Made by a program: the position numbers and the translations under genes. Below the pieces are notes generated by a model, which saw only the letters and a list, made by a program, of their open reading frames with translations, was not told where the DNA came from and made no database searches. From an uncultured Holophagaceae bacterium (GTDB lineage Bacteria; Acidobacteriota; Holophagae; Holophagales; Holophagaceae), in the NCBI GenBank assembly GCA_903927605.1, contig CAIYNT010000046.1:1-10927 (forward strand): DNA of 10,927 nucleotides. The letters run 5' to 3'. Position 1 is the stretch's first letter. The number at the start of each line of letters is the position of its first letter. This document shows positions 1 to 5,713 of the stretch, piece by piece.

Positions 1-66
1 CCGTTCAATCCTGGCTCTGACCTCTTCCACTTCCACTGGCAGTGACGCTCGACCACTTCGTACCAT
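1..66 (-). CDS. Partial N-terminus, probable transposase/IS accessory protein
   Basis: Reading the minus strand from an ATG at 66 gives 22 uninterrupted codons to the window edge (MVRSGRASLPVEVEEVRARI, then ER). The start is supported by an AGGAGG motif four bases upstream on the same strand. The pattern of a short basic leader followed by a VRARIER helix resembles the opening of helix-turn-helix proteins that accompany IS66-like transposases, which typically continue into W-R-x-x-R-x-K-R. Only the opening helix is visible, so the family call is from memory and weak, while the existence of a gene start is better supported. If correct, it places an insertion sequence directly left of the low-GC ATPase operon, and its outer end should lie somewhere in 67-130. 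Any other helical protein with an acidic/basic N-terminus is possible. Confidence 0.45.
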   Translation of the reverse strand, partial: MVRSGRASLPVEVEEVRARIER

Positions 67-466
67 GGGGCCTCCTCTCATCAAGGCCCTGAGGCTATCT
101 CACTGGAATTCAGGATTCACGCATGCTCACCGGAAGGACACAGTGCTCCCTCAAGGCCTTGATTGTCGCCCCATCAGCCTCTTGCCCCCACGGACAGTCT
201 TGGCCTGGCGATGGACACGACCTTAGTAGCCTTGCATTCCGTCTTGGGCAGATGGCCGCATCTCGAAGACCCGGTTTCAAACGGAACGTTTCCATCCAGC
301 TATTAATTGCCATCAAAGGTGCATTGACAGGAGCACCCAACTGGCACCCGCGCATGCGGTACGAGTCCTCTTGCTCTACGACGGAAGTGGTGGCAAAGAG
401 GTGGTGGGAAATCGCTAAGCGTGCCTTTGGAGGGTTGGCCAAGCCTTTCAGTACTGGAGGCGTTTA
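67..466. other. Gene-less stretch upstream of the ATPase operon
   Basis: No convincing gene is seen. Two open frames exist (plus 123-467 and minus 110-442), but their translations are low-complexity and rich in Ser, Cys, Arg and Pro. They lack any recognisable motif and overlap each other antisense, so I do not call them. The part nearest 67-130 may be the tip of the insertion sequence whose gene begins at 66. A perfect TTGACA occurs at 324-329, but no -10-like hexamer follows at 16-18 bases. The promoter of the downstream operon must be in this stretch or further left, and I cannot place it. Confidence 0.5.
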
Positions 467-1816
467 ATGAAAGGGCAGGACATTCGCCATCTCGACGAAG
501 CCCGGGATCGATTGATCACAGGGTTGAAAGGAGGATGGAAGAAACTAAATGTGAAACGCATTCTAATCATCGAAGACGCGTTCGGCCGATTCTCACTTGG
601 CGTGTGGGGACCACAGTCTTCAATGAATTCTCTGAAAAAGATCATGATGGGTATAGCACCGTTCGATTCCGGGTCGATCTTCTCGCCTCCTGTATCTCCA
701 GGTGATTTCGATCCTTTGGAGTTGGAAAGCTCCTGGGAAGAAGCATTGTCCATCGTTGAAGACGATGAGGTTGAATGGGATGAACGCCTCCGGATTACTG
801 TCCGACACCGCATGTTGCCTGCTTGGCAGCGCATCACCAAAGAGCCGCTCTGGCGACTGGACGGAGATGGGATTTGTCCTGTCGTAGCCTTCTACTCTTT
901 CAAAGGCGGTATGGGCCGGACGACGGCGCTATCACTTTTTGCAGTAAGCCGCGCACTCCAGAACGAGCATGTGGTAGTGGTCGACCTGGATTTGGATGCC
1001 CCGGGTCTCGGGAGCATCCTCGCCTCCACGAACGCGCCCCCTTATGGTGTGGTGGATTATCTAATCGAAACACCGATCCTGGGCGAACGCCCCAAAGACT
1101 TGCTCGACTATTCCTGGAATGTGGATCTGGGAGCCAATCGCACCACCGGAAGCCTACGCGTATTTCCAGCAGGGAACCTGGATCGCAATTACTTAGGCAA
1201 AATGGCCCGTCTGGACTTTGAGGCAGAACCTTACATTGAAGGAGTGAGGCGACATCCGGTCGAGGAACTTCTCCTGCACATCCACGAAAAGCTGCGACCC
1301 GATTGGATCCTGGTTGACTCCCGGACCGGGTTTTCTGAAACCGCGGGAATGGTCCTATCTGGCCTTTGCAACTTTCATGTGCTCTTTGGCGTTGACTCCA
1401 ATCAGAGTTGGGAAGGCATCGGATATGCGGTTCGCAAGTTAGGCGCAGAACGCCTTTCTCGCAATCTTCCCCAGGCTGAAGTCATGATGGTCCACGCTAT
1501 GGTTCCCGAGTTATCAAAGAATTCTGCGAAGGAAGATTTGCTGGAGCATTTTTCTGACCGTTCACAGGAAGTTTTCGCGGATGGTTACTTTGCACAGGAT
1601 GAAGAAAATCGAGACGAAGATTTCTGGTATCTAAACGATGAGATGGGCAATAGCTCTCCGTACCACCCATGGCCACTGCCTTACAGACCGTCCTTGGCAC
1701 AATCGGTTGCAATTGAGGACTTAGTGGACGAGCTGAATGGATCGAAGGAATACTCGACCTTCTGCATTGCATTGGCTGCACGTGCTCGTGGTGGTAACGC
1801 TGAAGAGGCCCTATGA
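467..1816 (+). CDS. KGGxGR-variant MinD/ParA-like ATPase
   Basis: 449 residues. The ATG at 467 follows GGAGG (456-460) by six bases. Residues about 1-130 form an N-terminal domain I cannot assign. The rest is a SIMIBI/ParA-MinD type ATPase: a deviant Walker A at 145-153 (FKGGMGRTT), where the signature Lys146 is kept but the usual P-loop Lys of GKT is Arg151; a second acidic motif DLDLDAPGL at 173-181; and a Walker B-like strand WILVDSRTG at 280-288. These three signatures match the family named for its KGGVGR variant motif, whose members often sit in accessory or defence-like loci; that is family knowledge. No signal peptide or membrane segment is seen, so it should be cytosolic. Its stop overlaps the next gene's start (ATGA, 1813-1816), which implies coupled translation and a joint role. 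GC is lower than in the genes to the right, suggesting transfer. What it senses or moves is unknown. It is not a standard ParA: there is no parB neighbour and the P-loop Lys is altered. Confidence 0.85.
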   Translation: MKGQDIRHLDEARDRLITGLKGGWKKLNVKRILIIEDAFGRFSLGVWGPQSSMNSLKKIMMGIAPFDSGSIFSPPVSPGDFDPLELESSWEEALSIVEDDEVEWDERLRITVRHRMLPAWQRITKEPLWRLDGDGICPVVAFYSFKGGMGRTTALSLFAVSRALQNEHVVVVDLDLDAPGLGSILASTNAPPYGVVDYLIETPILGERPKDLLDYSWNVDLGANRTTGSLRVFPAGNLDRNYLGKMARLDFEAEPYIEGVRRHPVEELLLHIHEKLRPDWILVDSRTGFSETAGMVLSGLCNFHVLFGVDSNQSWEGIGYAVRKLGAERLSRNLPQAEVMMVHAMVPELSKNSAKEDLLEHFSDRSQEVFADGYFAQDEENRDEDFWYLNDEMGNSSPYHPWPLPYRPSLAQSVAIEDLVDELNGSKEYSTFCIALAARARGGNAEEAL

Positions 1817-3279
1817 AGAACGATGCACTGCTCCAACTGCTATCCCGCATGGGGAGCAACGGTCGCGCTGAGTGCGAGGACGAGGGCGCTTTTTGCAAAA
1901 TGTTTTATCCCGTGCCAGAACAAATGAAGGCACTGGATCCCGATGTCACCTTGATTCTGGGTGGCCGAGGTTCTGGAAAAACATCCCTATTTCGCGCAGT
2001 GGCAGAGTTCGGTTTGACGGAAACCTTTCGCAACTTGTATCCAAAGGCGCGCATCCCTGAATTTTGCAATTGGGTGGGAGTTGATCTGGTGGGCAAGACC
2101 GTGCCGGACCAGACTCGATTACGAAGGTTCTTCGGAGATCCAGGAACGACCGAAGATCAAGCGCACGATTTCTGGCAGTGCTTGCTTGTGCGGGATCTTT
2201 GGCACGAACTGGACGAAGAAGGACGCAAGGGTTGCATGCCCATGAAAAAGGCATCCAGCTCTATCGTAGAAGCTCTTCTGGATGCGGCTAAAGCATGCAG
2301 TAATGCAGCTGCAAGTGCGTTGGATCGCCTAGATGATCGTCTGGAGCATAAGAGGCGGATTCTATTCGTGGGTTACGATGATCTCGATCTGTTGGTGACA
2401 CATAGTGGCAGGGCCGCTTCGACATTGATCGGATTCTGGGCCAGCCGCTCCCGGCGGTGGAATGGCATCCGCGCTAAGCTCTTCATGCGTTCAGATACTT
2501 ATCGGCGCTTTGGGGTGGAGGGAGGTCCAGATCTCGCCAAAATCTCAGCGAACCGCATGGAGCTGAATTGGAGTGACGAAAGCCTTCTTGGCCTCCTGGT
2601 GAAGCGCATCCTCAACACAGATGTAGATAATTGGCGGAAAAAGCTAGGGATAAAGAAAAATCAACTTTGGGAGGACCCACTCCTTGGGTGGAGTCATTAT
2701 TGGGAGACTCCGGAAAATTTGCGCTCAGTTGTCCATGCGCTCTTAGGTCCCTACATGGGAGCTGGCCCAAAGAAAGGGGCAACACAAACCTGGATCATCG
2801 ACCATATCAAAGACTGCCGCGGGAACGCCGTTCCTCGTTTTCTGGTCAGAATGTTTGAGTTGGCGGCTGAACTGCAGATTAAGAGTGACTACGCTGGCCC
2901 AACTCTATTAGCTCCCATGTTTTTGCGGCAGGCACTGACAACGATCTCGGAAGAGCACGTGAAAGCCTCCCTGCCTGAGTGGCCTTGGCTAGAGGGATTC
3001 AAACAACGCGTCACTCGCCTGTCAAAACTTCGGAATGTTCCATTCGAAAGAAAATCTTTTGAAGTCCAGATGCGCAAAAACTGGAATGATTCGTGGGGGA
3101 GTAATGTGGACGCTCCCTGCGAGGATTCAGGAGATTTTGTGCCCATGCTTCTTGATTCAGGGATCCTCCGAGAACGCAAGGATGGGAGGTTGGAGACCAC
3201 AGATCTCTATCTGGATGGTCTGGGATTCAAACGAAAAGGTGGTGTGCGGCGCCGCGCACCGAAATCGATAGGCGATTGA
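1813..3279 (+). CDS. P-loop ATPase, partner of the KGGxGR ATPase
   Basis: 488 residues, starting at the ATG of the ATGA overlap with the preceding gene. An intact Walker A is at 50-58 (GGRGSGKTS), after the strand VTLIL. A Walker B candidate is RRILFVGYDDLDLL at 181-194, with Asp189 and Asp190. A sensor-like strand AKLFMRSDTYRRF follows at 221-233. The C-terminal ~100 residues look like a winged-helix-type fold ending in a DLYLDGLGF segment (465-472) and a strongly basic tail (KRKGGVRRR). Both are features I associate with stand-alone P-loop ATPases found beside KGGVGR-type ATPases, but I cannot verify the subfamily. No transmembrane segment is visible. Likely roles are NTP-dependent regulation of, or complex formation with, the upstream ATPase, and the basic tail could bind nucleic acid. 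The cassette contains no nuclease, TIR or protease domain that I can recognise, so any effector must be cryptic or elsewhere. Confidence 0.8.
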   Translation: MKNDALLQLLSRMGSNGRAECEDEGAFCKMFYPVPEQMKALDPDVTLILGGRGSGKTSLFRAVAEFGLTETFRNLYPKARIPEFCNWVGVDLVGKTVPDQTRLRRFFGDPGTTEDQAHDFWQCLLVRDLWHELDEEGRKGCMPMKKASSSIVEALLDAAKACSNAAASALDRLDDRLEHKRRILFVGYDDLDLLVTHSGRAASTLIGFWASRSRRWNGIRAKLFMRSDTYRRFGVEGGPDLAKISANRMELNWSDESLLGLLVKRILNTDVDNWRKKLGIKKNQLWEDPLLGWSHYWETPENLRSVVHALLGPYMGAGPKKGATQTWIIDHIKDCRGNAVPRFLVRMFELAAELQIKSDYAGPTLLAPMFLRQALTTISEEHVKASLPEWPWLEGFKQRVTRLSKLRNVPFERKSFEVQMRKNWNDSWGSNVDAPCEDSGDFVPMLLDSGILRERKDGRLETTDLYLDGLGFKRKGGVRRRAPKSIGD

Positions 3280-3371
3280 GCCCGTACTCGGCTGGTTCAT
3301 ACCCTCATAGTTAAGCACGACCTCTCAGATGGGCACAGACGAGTGACTCTGAAACCTGACACTGTTCCTGA

Positions 3372-3392
3372 CTCGGAACCGCGGGTTCCGAG
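3372..3392. repeat. Perfect 9-bp inverted repeat (hairpin)
   Basis: CTCGGAACC (3372-3380) and GGTTCCGAG (3384-3392) are exact reverse complements around a GCG loop. No T-run follows on either strand, so it is not a standard intrinsic terminator. It lies 93 bases after the second ATPase gene and could be a processing or stability hairpin, an operator, or part of a decayed structured RNA. Confidence 0.6.
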
Positions 3393-3435
3393 CCCCGCTT
3401 CCCCGCAAGTTGGAACCTCCGCCATTTTGTGACTT

Positions 3436-3464
3436 AAGCCGCCTTTCCCCGGGCGGCTTTTTTT
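3436..3464 (+). terminator. Rho-independent terminator
   Basis: AAGCCGCC (3436-3443) pairs perfectly with GGCGGCTT (3452-3459) around an eight-base loop, and seven T's run from 3458 to 3464. It would stop plus-strand transcription from the ATPase operon, or from an RNA gene in the gap, 75 bases before the EF-G-like start. The EF-G-like gene therefore probably has its own promoter after 3464, which I cannot place confidently. Confidence 0.85.
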
Positions 3465-3528
3465 CGGTGTTGCCAGGGTGTAACAAGCTCGGAACACTTG
3501 GGTCGATCGACATCCATCACACACATTC

Positions 3529-3534
3529 AGGAGG
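3529..3534 (+). promoter_or_regulatory. Ribosome binding site fixing a GTG start
   Basis: AGGAGG sits four bases before the GTG at 3539-3541. The same frame is open back to an ATG at 3410. However, the extra 43 codons run through the terminator hairpin and have no Shine-Dalgarno motif, so GTG is the better start. Confidence 0.8.
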
Positions 3535-3538
3535 CACT

Positions 3539-5578
3539 GTGAGCGGGAATTCCCAGTCAACTCCACGCGTAGCGGTCATCGTCGGACCCTACCTCTCCGG
3601 AAAGACCTCCTTGATGGAGAGTCTTCTCTTCGTGGCAGGGGCCCTGCCGCGCAAGGGCTCCATCAAGGAGGGGAACACCGTCGGCGACGCTTCCCTGGAG
3701 GCCAAGGCCCGGCAGATGAGCGTGGAGGCCAGCCTCGCCGCCTGCAGCTACCAGGGCGAGGGCTGGACCCTCATCGACTGCCCGGGTTCCGTGGAGTTCC
3801 GCCAGGAGGCCGTCCACTCGGTCATGGCCGCGGACATCGCCGTGGTGGTCTGCGATCCCGACCCGGCCCGGGCCCTGATGGCCGCTCCGGCCCTGAAGTT
3901 CCTCGACGACCACAAGATCCCCCATGTCCTGTTCATCAACAAGATGGAGGCGCCCGGCAGCGCGGGCGGCCTGAAGGACGTGCTTAACGCCCTGCAGCTG
4001 GTGTCCGAGCGGCCCCTGGTGCTCGTGGAGGTCCCCCTCCGGGAGGGGGACCAGATCACCGGCTACGTGGACCTCATCAGCGAGCACGCCTTCAAGTACG
4101 AAGCGGACAAGGATGCGGACCTGGTGCAGCTGCCCGACTCGGTGGTGCCCGAGGAAAGGGAGGCCCGCCAGCTCCTGCTGGAGAAGCTCGCGGACTACGA
4201 TGACCACCTCATGGAAGAGCTGCTCAGCGACCTGGTGCCCCCCCAGGAGGAGGTTTCGGAGGACCTGGCCAAGGATGTGCGGGATGACCTGCTGGTGCCC
4301 GTCTTCTTCGGCTCCGCCGAGAGGGACTCGGGTGTGCGCCGCCTCTTCCAGGCCCTCTGCGACGAGGCGCCCCGCGTGGAGACGACCGCCACCCGCCTGG
4401 GCATTCCCGAGGGCAAGGACACCCTGGTGCAGGTCTTCAAGACCGTCCACGCCCAGCACGTGGGCAAGCTGAGCATCTCCCGCGTGTGGCGCGGCGAGGT
4501 GGTGGACGGCACCTCCCTGGCCGGCAACCGCGTCAGCGGGATCAACAAGCTCTTCGGCGCCCAGCAGATCAAGCAGCAGAAGGCTACGGTCGGCGAGGTC
4601 GTGGCCCTGGGCCGCATGGACGAGGTGCACACCAGCGAGGGCCTGACCCCCACCGCCAGGCTTGAGCTGGCCTGGCCCGAGCCCATGCAGCCCATGCTGG
4701 CCCTCAGCCTTCACACCACCAAGAGCGGCGACGATGTGAAGCTGTCCCTGGCGCTGCAGCGGCTCTGCGAGGAGGACGCCTCCCTGAAGGTGGAACAGAA
4801 CGCCGAGACCCAGGAGCGCATCCTCTGGGGCCAGGGCGAGGTGCACCTCAAGTGCGCCCTGGACCGCCTCAAGAGCCGCTTCGGGCTGGACGTCCTGCAC
4901 CACCCGCCCATGGTCCCCTACCGGGAGACCTTCACCAAGCCCGCCAAGGTCCATGGCCGGCACAAGCACCAGACCGGCGGCCACGGCCAGTTCGGCGACG
5001 TCTGGCTGGAGGTCAAGCCCAGGCAGCGCGGCGAGGGCTTCGAGTTCGAAGAGAAGATCGTGGGCGGTGTGGTGCCCAAGAATTTCTTCGGTGCGGTCGA
5101 GCATGGCATCGTGGACTGGATGAAGCGGGGCCCCCTGGGTTTCCCCGTGGTGGACATCTATGTGGCCCTGGTGGACGGCAGCTACCACACCGTGGACAGC
5201 TCCGACATGGCCTTCAAGACCGCCGCCCGCATCGGCATGACCGAGGCCGGGGCCGTCTGCCATCCGGTGCTGCTGGAGCCCATCTGCGAGGTTCACATCG
5301 CCGTGCCCAGCGAGTTCACGCCCAAGGCCCAGCGCCTGGTGACTGGAAGGCGTGGGGGCCAAGTCCTCGGCTTCGACGCCCGGCCCGGCTGGACCGGCTG
5401 GGACCTCGTGTCGGCCTACATTCCCCAGGCCGAGATGGGCGACGTGGTGGTGGAACTCCGCAGCCTCACCATGGGCGTCGGTTCCTTCACCTGGGCCTTC
5501 CACCACCTGCAGGAACTCGTGGGCCGCGACGCCGACAAGGTGGTCGAGGCGCGGAAGGCGACCAAGGCGCCGGCCTGA
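3539..5578 (+). CDS. Elongation factor G-like GTPase (EF-G paralogue)
   Basis: 679 residues from the GTG, close to the ~690 of EF-G, with the full domain order. The G domain carries G1 GPYLSGKTS (16-24), G3 DCPGSVEF (80-87) and G4 NKME (134-137). Next come a domain II beta-barrel (about 290-375), domain III (about 385-455) and domain IV with GGHGQFGDVWLEV (480-492). A domain V-like C-terminus runs from about 578. It differs from translational EF-G at key points: AHVDAGKTT is replaced in G1, and the catalytic His of DTPGH is Ser84. These traits fit the EF-G-like family often annotated simply as elongation factor G in a second copy, and they argue against it being the main housekeeping translocase. 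Likely cytosolic and ribosome-associated, with role unknown. No ribosomal protein or EF-Tu genes flank it, which also argues against the canonical fusA of the str operon. The next gene starts 135 bases on, after two hairpins. Confidence 0.9.
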   Translation: MSGNSQSTPRVAVIVGPYLSGKTSLMESLLFVAGALPRKGSIKEGNTVGDASLEAKARQMSVEASLAACSYQGEGWTLIDCPGSVEFRQEAVHSVMAADIAVVVCDPDPARALMAAPALKFLDDHKIPHVLFINKMEAPGSAGGLKDVLNALQLVSERPLVLVEVPLREGDQITGYVDLISEHAFKYEADKDADLVQLPDSVVPEEREARQLLLEKLADYDDHLMEELLSDLVPPQEEVSEDLAKDVRDDLLVPVFFGSAERDSGVRRLFQALCDEAPRVETTATRLGIPEGKDTLVQVFKTVHAQHVGKLSISRVWRGEVVDGTSLAGNRVSGINKLFGAQQIKQQKATVGEVVALGRMDEVHTSEGLTPTARLELAWPEPMQPMLALSLHTTKSGDDVKLSLALQRLCEEDASLKVEQNAETQERILWGQGEVHLKCALDRLKSRFGLDVLHHPPMVPYRETFTKPAKVHGRHKHQTGGHGQFGDVWLEVKPRQRGEGFEFEEKIVGGVVPKNFFGAVEHGIVDWMKRGPLGFPVVDIYVALVDGSYHTVDSSDMAFKTAARIGMTEAGAVCHPVLLEPICEVHIAVPSEFTPKAQRLVTGRRGGQVLGFDARPGWTGWDLVSAYIPQAEMGDVVVELRSLTMGVGSFTWAFHHLQELVGRDADKVVEARKATKAPA

Positions 5579-5609
5579 TCGATGGGCAAGGACATCCGGC
5601 TCGTCTGGG

Positions 5610-5631
5610 CTCCGGCCCGGGCGGGTCGGAG
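5610..5631. repeat. Hairpin after the EF-G-like gene
   Basis: CTCCGGCCC (5610-5618) pairs with GGGTCGGAG (5623-5631) with one G-T wobble and a four-base loop. It begins 32 bases after the EF-G-like stop. No T-run follows, so it could be a weak terminator or an mRNA end-protecting hairpin. Confidence 0.5.
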
Positions 5632-5671
5632 ATAGGAAAAGCCATTCTTCCTGCGCAATGAGACAATCTCT

Positions 5672-5699
5672 CTCCGGATTCCCGTCAGGGAGTCCGGAG
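5672..5699. promoter_or_regulatory. Strong hairpin just upstream of the radical SAM gene RBS
   Basis: A 12-bp stem (5672-5683 with 5688-5699, one G-T wobble) closes on a GTCA tetraloop. It ends three bases before the GGAG (5703-5706) that serves the TTG start at 5714. There is no T-run, so it is not a typical terminator. The position suggests an effect on translation initiation or mRNA stability, but no function is shown. Confidence 0.5.
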
Positions 5700-5713
5700 C
5701 ATGGAGCGGCCCA

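Larger units (their letters stand above)
3280..3538. other. Non-coding junction between low-GC operon and high-GC block
   Basis: This gap holds a perfect hairpin (3372-3392), a motif CCTCCGCCA (3416-3424) that resembles the 3' end of a serine-type tRNA, and an intrinsic terminator (3436-3464). It ends with the ribosome binding site of the EF-G-like gene. No complete tRNA cloverleaf can be drawn: a 5' acceptor strand and a T-arm of normal size are missing. It marks where base composition changes from about half G/C to about 70 percent. Confidence 0.5.

Noticed and set aside
324..329. Perfect TTGACA upstream of the ATPase operon
   Set aside because: No acceptable -10 hexamer follows at normal spacing, so it is not called a promoter.
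123..467. Small plus-strand frame just before the first ATPase, and its antisense partner 110-442
   Set aside because: No motif, no ribosome binding site, and unusual Ser/Cys/Trp-rich composition on both strands; most likely non-coding.
1438..1444. GTTAGGC inside the first ATPase gene as an integron core site
   Set aside because: An isolated 7-mer within coding sequence with no paired inverted box nearby; expected by chance.
3331..3424. A full tRNA gene ending in CCTCCGCCA
   Set aside because: No matching 5' acceptor strand, and the apparent T-arm (stem GCGGG/CCCGC) has an eight-base loop and is misplaced relative to the CCA; at best a fragment.
3410..3538. Longer ATG start for the EF-G-like gene
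   Set aside because: The added 43 codons read through the intrinsic terminator and have no ribosome binding site, whereas the GTG at 3539 has AGGAGG four bases upstream.
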